This document shows positions 6,545 to 14,596 of a stretch of 35,207 nucleotides of DNA, piece by piece; within the stretch, counting starts at the first letter, position 1, and every line of letters begins with the position of its first letter. Source of the stretch: Virgisporangium ochraceum (lineage in GTDB: Bacteria > Actinomycetota > Actinomycetes > Mycobacteriales > Micromonosporaceae); contig NZ_BOPH01000133.1 of assembly GCF_016863655.1 (NCBI RefSeq), forward strand, positions 1-35,207. The letters run 5' to 3'. The notes beneath the pieces were generated by a model that worked only from the letters and a program-made list of their open reading frames with translations, ran no database searches and was not told where the DNA came from. Position numbers and translations under genes: made by a program.

Positions 6545-7660
6545 GTGCATACCGGGCAGTGGCGCGGTGACGACGCTGAGGCCTCCGGTGTGACCGTCAC
6601 CAGCGACGACGATGGCTCCCAGCTCCGGGTCACGGTGGGTGGGCGGTGGGACTGGCGCGTCGCGCTCGCCGTGCGGACAGCGGTGAACAAGTGCCTGGCC
6701 GAGCATCCCGGTGCGGTGATCGTCGACCTGGGTGGGGCAGACGATCCCCGGGGATCCAGCGTGGCCCTGCTGGCGGTGGCCTACCGCGTGGGTCGGGCGA
6801 TGCGGCCCCGGGTTTCGGTCGCCGTGTGTATCGCCCCGGGCAGCCCGTTGGAGCGGCGCATGGGCTCCCTGGGCGCGGCGTGGTTCGTGCCGCGGTTCAC
6901 CAGCGTGCCGCTGGCCCGCGCGGCCCTCGAACAGGACCGGGTCGTTCCGAGCCATCTGAGCATGCGCCTGCAGCCGGTGCCCGTCGCCGCCAGGCAGGCG
7001 CGCCGGCTGGTCGCCGAGGCGGGCTACGGCTGGGACGACGTGGTGCGCCCGGCCCAGCTGGTCGTGTCGGAACTGGTCACGAACGTGGTCCGGCATGTCG
7101 GTACCGAGATGTCGGTCAGCGTGAGCCGCCGCCACAGCGGGCTCTTCTTGGCCGTCCGCGACGGTGGTCCGGTGCTGCCGCGTGGCGCGGAGAGGTACGG
7201 GCTCGGGCTGTCGCTGGTCGACCGGATCGCCTCGGTCTGGGGGTCCCACCCCACGCATCAGCGCACCGGCAAGGTCGTCTGGGCGGTCGTCCGGCAGGGC
7301 CACCACCTGGATGCGGCGGCGTCGACGGCGAGACAGATCCTCGAATATCTGCCGACGACGCTGTCGACGGAGGACATCGCTACCCGGTTGCGCATCCCGG
7401 TCAATACGATGAGGGCCCACCTCAAAGCCATCTATCGAAAGCTCGGGGTGTCCCAGCGGCAGGAAGCGGCTTCGGCATCCCGCGGTCGCCCGGTTCAAGG
7501 ACGGAGTCGGCCGCCGGAGACCTACGCGGGGTTGTCGCGCGCCAGAGGCCCTGCACGTACTGCCGCTCGCTGGCCAGCGCGGGACTGTCCGGCTGTTGAC
7601 TGCAGCGATCTACAGGGCAGAGGACGTTCTTTGTGGCGGAGTTCACCGACCTCCCTTTGA
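6545..7660 (+). CDS. STAS / HATPase (RsbW-like) / LuxR-type HTH regulator
   Basis: GTG 6545 was chosen because GGGAGG at 6533-6538 sits 6 nt upstream; an in-frame GTG at 6524 lacks one. In order: a STAS-like anti-sigma-antagonist domain (about 10-120, with VIVDLGGADDPRGSS); an RsbW-like GHKL ATPase domain (about 135-250, N-box SELVTNVVRH, then LAVRDGG and GLGLSLVDRIA); and a LuxR-family HTH (about 265-305, LSTEDIATRLRIPVNTMRAHLKAIYRKLGV). Such proteins belong to partner-switching control of sigma factors; fusing all three parts in one chain is uncommon. After SQRQEAA the normal HTH end is replaced by about 65 Arg/Pro-rich residues without a domain. An old frameshift or a foreign tail may have altered the C-terminus. 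Confidence 0.8.
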   Translation: MHTGQWRGDDAEASGVTVTSDDDGSQLRVTVGGRWDWRVALAVRTAVNKCLAEHPGAVIVDLGGADDPRGSSVALLAVAYRVGRAMRPRVSVAVCIAPGSPLERRMGSLGAAWFVPRFTSVPLARAALEQDRVVPSHLSMRLQPVPVAARQARRLVAEAGYGWDDVVRPAQLVVSELVTNVVRHVGTEMSVSVSRRHSGLFLAVRDGGPVLPRGAERYGLGLSLVDRIASVWGSHPTHQRTGKVVWAVVRQGHHLDAAASTARQILEYLPTTLSTEDIATRLRIPVNTMRAHLKAIYRKLGVSQRQEAASASRGRPVQGRSRPPETYAGLSRARGPARTAARWPARDCPAVDCSDLQGRGRSLWRSSPTSL

Positions 7661-7736
7661 CCAGGCCGGTTAGCCGACAGAATTTGCAGGCGGTACTCGC
7701 AATAGGCATCCGCAGTTTCGGAGGAGCTGTTAGAAA

Positions 7737-8576
7737 ATGTCTATCTTTCTCCACCTCATTATTCCAATCGCGTCCGGTTTCCTCTTCTTCGTGCTCGGTG
7801 TCGTACTGCCGGATGAGATTCAGGGCGAACTTGCATTGGGTGCCATCGGCGTTCTCGTCGCAGTCATCGTGGAGATGATTCTTCGGCTTATTCGGAAAGA
7901 GGCAAGTCGAGATGCCACGAGCAACCTTCTCCGTCGACTTGATGACTTGCCCAAGGAATCGTACCCATTCGCTCTCGAAATGCTGAAGCAGTATGTGCGG
8001 GCCACCAATTCGACAGAACACCCCGTTTACAAAGACGCGTTAAGAACGCATGCGCTGAACTCGGCGGACTGGCTCCGACGTGTTTCGAGTGGCGAACTCG
8101 AAGTCGGGGCCGGAAGAATCGAACTCTTGGAGGAGGGCGTCCAGACATGCAAACGTTCAATTCGCGGAATAACTGTGGCGTCACTAGACCTAGGCTGGTG
8201 GCGGTCAGAACACGGAATAGGGTACTGGAAGGAGAACGTGGCAGCCATAAAGAATCGACAGGTCGAAATCCACCGAATCTTCATTGACGGGTTCGGGTTG
8301 TCCGAAGCACAGAGGAACGACCTGAAGGACCTCATAGCGGAGCAGCGGGCCGAAGGAGTTACGACCTTCTTCGCCGAGATTGACAAACTAACAAGTGTCA
8401 TCAATGACCCTGGCCGTGACATCACTATCTTTGACGATCATCTCGTCCACGAGGTATCCGCCGTGATAGATGGACACCCTACGCGCGTGACATATCGCCG
8501 GGGGCAGGATGCCGTCCGGGAGGCGAATGAGCATTTCCTTAAGGTTCGCAACAGGGCCTCGCGTCTCGCGCCCTGA
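7737..8576 (+). CDS. Two-helix membrane protein with PLD-like cytosolic domain, low GC
   Basis: This 279-residue protein starts at ATG 7737 with GGAGGAG about 12 nt upstream. Two hydrophobic segments at about 4-24 and 32-49 are followed by a linker helix and a soluble domain (about 110-275). That domain contains SIRGITVASLDLGWW, YWKENVAAIKNRQVEIHRIFI and DITIFDDHLVHEV. These resemble PLD-superfamily-like domains seen at the C-termini of some regulators, in which the catalytic HxK motif is absent, as it is here. The gene is near 50-55% G+C and uses A/T-ending codons freely, unlike all its neighbours, which indicates recent transfer. The function is not known; a signalling or defence membrane protein is possible. 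Confidence 0.7.
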   Translation: MSIFLHLIIPIASGFLFFVLGVVLPDEIQGELALGAIGVLVAVIVEMILRLIRKEASRDATSNLLRRLDDLPKESYPFALEMLKQYVRATNSTEHPVYKDALRTHALNSADWLRRVSSGELEVGAGRIELLEEGVQTCKRSIRGITVASLDLGWWRSEHGIGYWKENVAAIKNRQVEIHRIFIDGFGLSEAQRNDLKDLIAEQRAEGVTTFFAEIDKLTSVINDPGRDITIFDDHLVHEVSAVIDGHPTRVTYRRGQDAVREANEHFLKVRNRASRLAP

Positions 8577-8659
8577 CCTTCTCGCGCGGGAGCGGCGTTG
8601 GCAGTTCGCGTCAAGGCTCCTCGTCGTTGAAACATCATTCTACAACGAACATCCGCAAC

Positions 8660-9323
8660 AATCGACCAGGTTGACTTCGACGCCGAATTGGGCTTGGTGC
8701 GCTTCGACGCGACGAGCACCGCGACATCCTCGCCGCGGCCATCCGCACCCGGCTCACCCCGAGCGGCTTCTGCGACGACGCCCCCTGTCCGCCGCACACT
8801 CACTCCACCCGGTTGCCGGCATCGACATCACCTGTGCCGAACTCGCCGCAGTCCAACGCGACCTCGTCGCCGTTCGAACCGCCACGACCGAGTTCGGCGG
8901 CCGTGCCCACCCTGGTTAGGGGACGCGGTTCACTCTCCCGGATCTGCGACCGGTTCGACCACGCCGCCCGGCCCGGCGCACGCGCAGCAGTTCACGCACA
9001 CGCTCGTCGGCAGCAGCCTCCGTTCGTCGGCGCGGCTCATAGCCACGCTCGACCAGATCGATCGGACGCGTGACGCCAAACTCCTGCTAGAGCTGATCCG
9101 GGCCATGGCTCAGCTCGCCGACACCCTGGCCGGACCGCGCCAGGCGCAATATCGGCTGCACCAGGCACGATCCGCACTCGCCGCAGCGACCGAACTAGGG
9201 GCGGCAGCGGAACGGCCAGCATCCCGTCAGCCGTACCGTATCCCACTGCCGTTAGACATCGATCGGCTAACGTCCGCCGAGACTCTCCTACAGCGAGGCG
9301 ACAGCCGCCGAACTCGACGCTGA
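8660..9323 (+). pseudogene. Decayed gene remnants, frame-shifted
   Basis: Protein-like runs appear in different frames one after another: VDFDAELGLVRFDA near 8670-8712, then DILAAAIRTRLTPSGFCDDA near 8725-8785, then GIDITCAELAAVQRDLVAVR near 8819-8880, ending at TAG 8917-8919. A further run (SLRSSARLIATLDQIDRT to RSALAAATELGAA) spans about 9018-9205 and stops at 9323. The pieces look like one or two short genes with several indels. The family is not recognised; small accessory genes of integrative elements are typical of such places. The stretch between here and 9463 holds nothing I can support. Confidence 0.35.
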
Positions 9324-9462
9324 TGAACCCATCGCTCGGACATCATCCGGTCCGGCGGTCTGACAGCCAGTCGCTCACAACAGCGGCGAGCGCGGCGAGT
9401 CGCATCGACCGGCCCAATCCACTGCGAACCCGGGGCCGGATCGCTACCGGAGTACGACAGGC

Positions 9463-10434
9463 TCACACGTCGACCGTCAGGATGCCATCGGCCGCCGGGA
9501 ACACCGCTGTGTGAGGCCACGGCGGGTCCGCCCACGTCTGCGTCGTCGCCGACCGGTAGTTGAAGACCAGTTCGACCGGACCGGTGCGTGATCGGAGCAC
9601 GCGCTGCACGGCCGCCCGGTCGGGATGCCCGTACACGGCGCCGTTCGTGGAGAACAGGAACCGCGGGCTGTCGACGAGCGCGAGGAAGTCGTCGGTGACG
9701 TTCGCCGCGCTGCCGTGGTGCGGCGTCTTGACCGCGTCGACCGGCAGCCGGGCCAGCCCGCGCTCGGCGAGCAGCCTCCGCAGACCGGACGCGAGCACGG
9801 ACCCGTGGCCGTCGCCGGTGAGGAGCAGGCTGCTGCCGGCGTGCTCCAGGAGAAACGCGATGCTGCTGCCGTTCGCCTCGGAGTGGTCCAGGCCGTCTCC
9901 GCCGAGGGCGTCGCCGCCGAGCCCGCGCAGGTCCCGCCGCTCACCGAGGCGCCGCAGGGCTTCGGCGGTGTCGCCCGGCTCCATCCCCGCCCGGCGGAGC
10001 GCGCCGCGCCAGGTGCGCCGCAGCGCGGTGAGCTGCTCCGGGCCGGGCGACAGCAGCGTCAGCTTCGGGCCGCCGGGCAGGTCAACGACAGGCACCGACC
10101 CGCCCGCCGGCACGGCCACCGGTCCGCCAGGCGGGCTGACGCCGGCGTTCCAGGACAACCGGTCACGGTCGATCAGCGCGGTGACGTACTCCCCCTGCTC
10201 GGGCCCGAGGCCATCACTCGGCACCGCGGAGAGGTGCCGGTAGCCGTTGAACCAGATGTCACCGATCCCGAGCCGCAGCGCTCTACGGTCCTGCAGCAGG
10301 CGCGCGACCCCTTCGACGTGGTCACCGTCGATGTGGGTCACGACGACGAGGTCGAAATGGCGGCGCCGCATCCGGCTGACACGGCGGTGAAGGAAGGGAT
10401 AGGTCCAGCGCGGACCGCCGTCATTCGCTCCCCG
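9463..10434 (-). pseudogene. ComEC-type metallo-beta-lactamase fold protein, N-terminus missing
   Basis: In the frame ending at TGA 9463, clear MBL sequence starts near 10430 with DGGPRWTYPFLHRRVSRM. It runs through the metal-binding THIDGDHVEG, a second metal-site region LLLTGDGHGSVL, then VDAVKTPHHGS and FSTNGAVYGHPD. This is the layout of stand-alone relatives of the ComEC C-terminal domain. The first beta strands that should precede DGG (about 30 residues) are absent. Upstream of that point this frame has no coding character and another frame takes over. An internal ATG at 10371 could give a 302-residue product lacking the DGG segment. It is therefore probably a truncated or chimeric, inactive gene, although one frameshift plus a deletion would also explain it. 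Confidence 0.65.
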
Positions 10435-10646
10435 TCGGCGTACCGCGGATGCCAGGCGGCGGCCAGCAACTGCCGTAGGGCCGGATCGCGCTGAAGCATC
10501 TCGATGAGCGCCGGCCGCACCCGCCAGATGTGCCTCCGGGTGTCGCTCGGGAGGGTGACCGAGCCGGCCCTGAGAGACGCGGCGTCGGCGAGGCCGGCTG
10601 CCGCCGCGATGTTCGGATGCCATCCCAGCAGGACGTCGATGTCCAT
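10338..10646 (-). pseudogene. 5' fragment of an unrecognised gene fused onto the MBL remnant
   Basis: From ATG 10646, with AAGG about 10 nt upstream, the frame reads MDIDVLLGWHPNIAAAAGLA and then IWRVRPALIEMLQRDPALRQ followed by LLAAAWHPRYADGER, with good protein character for about 75 residues. It then turns into antisense-like sequence exactly where MBL sequence starts in the adjacent frame (about 10425). The fragment is not the usual MBL N-terminus, so the locus looks like a junction between two genes. Its function is unknown. Confidence 0.45.
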
Positions 10647-10741
10647 GACACGGTTACCTTATGTATCCGGGTAGCTCCAGCACCACCTTCTGACGGACAG
10701 CCGGCTCGGTGGAAGAGCCGCGTCGGCTTCCGTTGCGCAGT

Positions 10742-11023
10742 TCATCGCCTCTCAGGTTCGACATGGCTTAACCTCCGGTGGGCAGCGCGCTCACGTCGGG
10801 GACCAATGGCGCAGCGGGTCGTGCCCAGGCGGCCTCTCAGCCGCAACCACAACGACGTACCGCCCTCTACCCAGAGCTCGCCGAGGTCGCGCGCCCGGCA
10901 ATGGATCAGCGATCCGCGCTGGCCAGCTACTCGCCCGACGGCGCTCCGTTGGGTGTGCCAGTCCGGAGCGTCGGTGTACACCGCGCAAGCCGCGTGAACC
11001 GTCTTGATTCGTCCGCTGACCAC
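10742..11023 (-). pseudogene. Possible small hypothetical remnant
   Basis: This minus-strand frame contains AVYTDAPDWHTQRSAVGRV and DLGELWVEGGTSLWLRLRGR, which read like a real small protein. The start is unclear, no ribosome binding site is seen and the C-terminus is Arg-rich without order. It lies between two broken genes and is probably also decayed. Apart from it I see nothing between 10647 and the IS110 element. Confidence 0.25.
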
Positions 11024-11193
11024 GCCGCGCCCACCTCGTCGCCGCGGAGCAGGCGCCTAATGGCAGTGCGGCCTTCTCGTAGTTGTGGGGAAGGATGCGT
11101 CCAAGCCGCCGGCGGGTGATTACTGGCTTCGCCTGAGATGTGATCTCTACCGCTAGAGAGTGACCTCGCCGGCTGCGGAGGCTGCTGTCAGCT

Positions 11194-12516
11194 CGTGGGG
11201 TGTCGCGCCGTTGAGCGCTGTCCATTAGGCCGCTGCGCAGGCTCCTGGCTCTGTCCGAGTCGAGGAGGGAACTGCTTGGAGATCTTCTGTGGTATCGACT
11301 GGGCCGAACGTCATCACGATGTAGCGGTCGTCGACCAGGCCGGAACGTTACTGGTCCGGCGGCGTATCACCGATGACCTGGCCGGTTTCACTGCGCTGTC
11401 CGCGATGTTGGCCGAACACGGCGGTGAACAGTTCACCGCGGTCGACGTGGCCATCGAGACCGACCGCGGTCTGCTGGTCGCGGCGCTACGCGCGGCTGGG
11501 CACCGGGTCTTCGCCATCAACCCGAAAGCGGTCGACCGCTACCGGGACCGGCACTCGGTCTCGGGCGCCAAGTCCGATCCCGGCGACGCACTGGTCCTGG
11601 CGCACCTGCTACGCACCGACCGCGACCAGCATCGGCCAATGCCCGACGACAGCGAGCTCGGTCAGGCCGTCAGCGTGCTGGCCCGGGCGCACCAGGACTT
11701 GATCTGGGCCCGCCGGCAGGACGCCAACCGGCTACGCAGTCTGCTGCGGGAGTTCTTCCCCGCCGCGTTGACCGCCTTCACCGATCTAACCACCAAGACC
11801 GCCCTGACCGTGCTGGCCACGGCCCCGACCCCAACCGCCGCAGCCCTGTTGACCCGCGCGAACCTGGTCGACCTTCTTCACGCCGCCGGACGGGGCACCC
11901 GCCCGGCAGAGGCCGCCCATCTCACCGAGACGTTCACCGCGGAGGAACTGCGACAACCCGCAGCAGTGGAGACGGCGATGGGCGAGGCGGTCCGAGCCAT
12001 CGTGCGGACCCTGACCGCGACCAACGAGTCCATCAGACAGCTCGAACATGCCCTAGCCGCGTCTTTTGAGCAGCACCCGGACGCCGAGATCATCGACAGT
12101 CTTCCCGGACTCGGTCTCGTCCTCGGCGCCCGGGTACTCGGCGAGTTCGGCGACGACCCAACCCGCTTCACCCATGCTGCCAGCCGCCGCAACTACGCCG
12201 GCACCGCACCGATCACCCGCGCCTCCGGCCGCCACCGCGCCGTCCTGGCCCGCTACATCCGCAACAAACGCCTCGCCGACGCCTGCTACCTCTGGGCCTT
12301 CGCCGCCCTGACCCGTTCCACCGGCGCCCGCTCCTACTACGACCGCCGCCGCAGCGCCGGAGACCGCCACAACGCCGCCCTACGCCGCCCTACGCCGTCT
12401 CGGCAGCAAACTCCTCGGCCAACTCCACCACTGCCTGACCACCCGCGAGCACTACAACGAAGCCCTCGCCTGGCCCGAACCGGTCACCGCTTGACAACCA
12501 ACAGCCGTGGGGTGTC
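11194..12516 (+). mobile_element. IS110-family insertion sequence
   Basis: The transposase gene is flanked by an 11-bp direct repeat CGTGGGGTGTC at 11194-11204 and 12506-12516. This would place the element at about 1.3 kb, a normal size for the family. IS110 elements have no terminal inverted repeats and use an element-encoded bridge RNA, so these boundaries are tentative. The left non-coding end (11205-11275) is short for a bridge RNA; the real left end may lie further left. Confidence 0.5.
11276..12494 (+). pseudogene. IS110-family transposase with C-terminal frameshift
   Basis: The start is TTG 11276 with GAGGAGGGA at 11261-11269. The N-terminal DEDD RuvC-like domain shows CGIDWAERHHDVAVVD, DVAIETDRG and GAKSDPGDALVLAHLL. 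The C-terminal Transposase_20 domain shows SLPGLGLVLGARVLGEFGDD and SRRNYAGTAPITRASG. Near the end a 10-bp tandem duplication (gccgccctac at 12374-12383 and 12384-12393) shifts the frame. Removing one copy restores an ending of LRRLGSKLLGQLHHCLTTRE then HYNEALAWPEPVTA, with TGA at 12492-12494. As read, the frame instead runs on to 12664 with unrelated Pro/Arg-rich residues. The catalytic Ser region just before the shift is kept, but the altered end probably inactivates the protein. Family assignment is firm. Confidence 0.88.
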
Positions 12517-12736
12517 TAGCGGCGATGTCGTCGATCACACGGCTAACAATGTCGTTGGAACTTTGCCTACCTTCGAGAGCGCAAAGCGAACTCGGTTGCG
12601 GTCTGGCTCGGCTGTTGGGCCACAACGCGCTGGACGGTCGTTCCCGCACCTGACCACCGATTGAATGCCGCCAGATGCCGCCCGTCGCCAAGTTGTGACG
12701 CGCCCGATCTCACGGTCAAACCACGGTCAAATGATC
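12495..12736. other. Spacer between IS110 element and tRNA terminator, no gene seen
   Basis: The frame-shifted transposase read-through occupies part of this stretch. There is no ribosome binding site, domain or repeat other than the 11-bp copy at 12506-12516. It marks the border between accessory DNA on the left and core genome on the right. Confidence 0.5.
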
Positions 12737-12772
12737 AAGGGCGGCTCCCGTGGCACCGGGAAAGCCGCCCTT
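12737..12772 (-). terminator. Strong hairpin downstream of tRNA-Ala
   Basis: AAGGGCGGCT at 12737-12746 pairs perfectly with AGCCGCCCTT at 12763-12772, with a loop that itself contains CCCGTGG/CACCGGG-type pairing. It lies 18 bp past the tRNA 3' end on the minus strand. A T-tract is weak, as is usual in high-GC actinobacteria. Confidence 0.7.
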
Positions 12773-12789
12773 GACCTGCGTAAATAGTG

Positions 12790-12863
12790 TGGAGCTGAGG
12801 GGATTTGAACCCCTGACCCCCTCGATGCGAACGAGGTGCGCTACCGGTCTGCGCCACAGCCCC
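12790..12863 (-). tRNA. tRNA-Ala (anticodon CGC)
   Basis: A full cloverleaf can be drawn. Acceptor GGGGCTG pairs with CAGCTCC and includes the G3:U70 wobble pair that identifies alanine tRNAs; discriminator is A. The D-arm is GCGC/GCGC, the anticodon stem CCTCG/CGAGG has loop TTCGCAT (anticodon at 12827-12829), and the T-arm is GGGGTTCAAATCCCC. CCA is not encoded. It sits just downstream of sepX at the boundary with the accessory region, a typical integration target. Confidence 0.96.
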
Positions 12864-12929
12864 TTGGCCCAAGAAGCGGGCCGGCAACAAGGCTAACAGG
12901 CCCCCCGCCCGCCCCGCGAACGGGTTCCC

Positions 12930-12998
12930 CGTTCGCGAGCGAACGAGGACCCCGTTCGCGAGCGAACGAGGACCCGGTTCGCGGGCCAACGAGGAACC
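12930..12998. repeat. Three 23-bp tandem units, each a short hairpin
   Basis: Units begin at 12930, 12953 and 12976 with a 23-bp period. The first two contain CGTTCGCGAGCGAACG, a 7-bp stem with a 2-base loop; the third is diverged (GGTTCGCGGGCCAACG). They lie just after the sepX stop codon and before the tRNA, where a transcription or RNA-processing end would be expected. Function is inferred from position only. Confidence 0.65.
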
Positions 12999-13005
12999 AG
13001 ACCAC

Positions 13006-13770
13006 CTACTCGTTCACCGCCCGCCCGTAGCTGCCCTCGCCGGTCAGGCGTCGGCGGGCCTCCTCGCGGGCCTCCAGTTGACGTTCCAGCATTTCGCGGC
13101 GTTGGGCGGCCCGGCGGGCCTGTTCGCGGCGGACGGCGGCCTGCCGGCGTTCGACCCAGGCTTCGTACTGCTGCTCGGCCCGCCGGTGGCGACGCTCCAG
13201 CAGCGACCGGTTCCGCAGGTTCACCACGAACGCCACGAGCAGGAACCCGGTCACCGACACACCGATCCAGAAACCGGGCGCCACGAGCGTCGCGAGCGTG
13301 GTGAACAGCGCCGTCACCAGCGTCAGCAGCACCAGGGTCCGGCGGCGGCGCCGCAGCGTCCGCAGCCGCGCCGCGCGGCGGGCGGCGGCGGATGAGAGGG
13401 ACGTCGCGCGGCGTGCGTCGGGAGAGGGCGCGGCGGTCGGACCGCGAGGGGACCGGCGGGGACCGGACCCCGCGGGACGCGACGACGACGGGAACGCGTT
13501 CGACGCCGTGAAGACCGCGGCGCCGGCGGCGAAGGCGGCCGCACCGGCGACCTGGCGGGCCAGCACGCGGGGTGGGTTCAGGGGGCGCCGGCCGGGACAG
13601 GTGCGTTGGCGTCGGGGATGCTGCCAGCCGGCCCGGGTCAGTACCCGCGCCGTCGACATCGCCCGCTCCGCCACCAGGCGTTCCGTGGCGTCGTACCGGC
13701 GCACGAGTGCCGGGGCGAGCGCGAGAAGGCCGGCCGCGGCAAGGACGGCGAGGAGCACCGAGGTCGGCAC
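13006..13770 (-). CDS. sepX: Divisome-associated membrane protein SepX/GlpR
   Basis: GTG 13770 follows GAGAGGGG by 5 nt and gives the usual family start (PTSVLLAVLAAAGLLALAPALVRR); starts at 13776 and 13785 are also possible. The 254-residue protein has an N-terminal helix, a short YDATERLVAERAMSTARVL segment, and a Pro/Ser/Arg-rich linker. Two helices follow (about 165-185 and 190-212), then a long charged C-terminal coiled coil (RRHRRAEQQYEAWVERRQAA onward). SepX is known in Streptomyces as an FtsZ-associated divisome protein. The position after galU, moeA and rimJ is the conserved actinobacterial location (Rv0996 in M. tuberculosis). The gap to rimJ is about 180 bp. Confidence 0.85.
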   Translation of the reverse strand: MPTSVLLAVLAAAGLLALAPALVRRYDATERLVAERAMSTARVLTRAGWQHPRRQRTCPGRRPLNPPRVLARQVAGAAAFAAGAAVFTASNAFPSSSRPAGSGPRRSPRGPTAAPSPDARRATSLSSAAARRAARLRTLRRRRRTLVLLTLVTALFTTLATLVAPGFWIGVSVTGFLLVAFVVNLRNRSLLERRHRRAEQQYEAWVERRQAAVRREQARRAAQRREMLERQLEAREEARRRLTGEGSYGRAVNE

Positions 13771-13952
13771 CCTCACCCCTCTCAACCGAGCGCCGACGAT
13801 CCCGCACCGTCAGCGCATGTACCTGACGATCACCGAGGTTAAGGCTCTGGTGGCGCAAATCGGGCGCGCCACGCCAGCCGTTGCATCGGCAAGGAACAAA
13901 GCCGCGGGACGCCAAGTGTGAAACCGCTCAAAATCGCCCAAACAGGGCATAA

Positions 13953-14594
13953 CTACACGCCAGTGCGCATCCTGTGCCACCGGGCCAGCAGGCCGCCCTC
14001 CAGCGCCACGTCCTCGGTGGTGATCGCGTATCCGACGTGGTCGCGCCAGGCGCCGTCGATGTGCAGGTACCGCGGGTGGTAGGCCTCCTCGCGGATGCCC
14101 AGCTTCTCGACCACCCGGCGGCTCGCCTTGTTCTCCGGCCGGATGTTGATCTCGATGCGGTGCAGGCCCCCGGCCCGGAACGCGTGGTCGACCGACAGCG
14201 CCAGCGCCGTCGGGATCACGCCCCGACCGGCGACCCGCGAGTCGACCCAGTAACCGGCGTACGCCGAACAGAACGCCCGCCGCACGATGTTGCCGAGGGT
14301 GAGCTGGCCGACGAGCCGCTCCTCACCGTTCTCGACGTAGCAGACCGCGAACGGCATCGCCGCGCCCTGTCGCGCCGAACGCTTCAGGTCCGAGTAGACC
14401 GCGCGGAAGGCGGCCGGCGAGTTCAGGTCGTGCCACGAGCCGTACGGGGTCGGCTCCCACTGGGCGAGCCAGCTCTCGTTCGCGCGGCGGACCTCCGCCC
14501 ACGCCTGTCCGTCGGAGCGCCGGTACGGACGGAGCACCACCGGACCGTCGGTGAGCACGACCGGCCACCCCGGCGCACCCGCGCCTAACAGCAT
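13953..14594 (-). CDS. rimJ: GNAT-family N-acetyltransferase, RimJ type
   Basis: This 213-residue protein of the RimJ/RimL group transfers acetyl from acetyl-CoA to the N-terminus of ribosomal or other proteins. Visible family segments are VVLRPYRRSDGQAWAEVRR near the start, LVGQLTLGNIVR, AYAGYWVDSRVAGRGVIPTA (the acetyl-CoA pyrophosphate-binding V-x-x-x-x-R/Q-G-x-G/A-type loop), LHRIEINIRPENKASRRVVE and KLGIREEAYHPRYLHIDG. ATG 14594 lies 2 bp after the moeA stop, so the two are co-transcribed. The galU-moeA-rimJ order is conserved across actinobacteria. The true substrate in actinobacteria is not settled. Confidence 0.9.
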   Translation of the reverse strand: MLLGAGAPGWPVVLTDGPVVLRPYRRSDGQAWAEVRRANESWLAQWEPTPYGSWHDLNSPAAFRAVYSDLKRSARQGAAMPFAVCYVENGEERLVGQLTLGNIVRRAFCSAYAGYWVDSRVAGRGVIPTALALSVDHAFRAGGLHRIEINIRPENKASRRVVEKLGIREEAYHPRYLHIDGAWRDHVGYAITTEDVALEGGLLARWHRMRTGV

Positions 14595-14596
14595 CG

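Noticed and set aside
2760..12813. Element bounded by the tRNA-Ala fragment and the intact tRNA-Ala gene
   Set aside because: The two 25-bp identical stretches are inverted. Site-specific integration into a tRNA leaves direct repeats, so they cannot bound one element.
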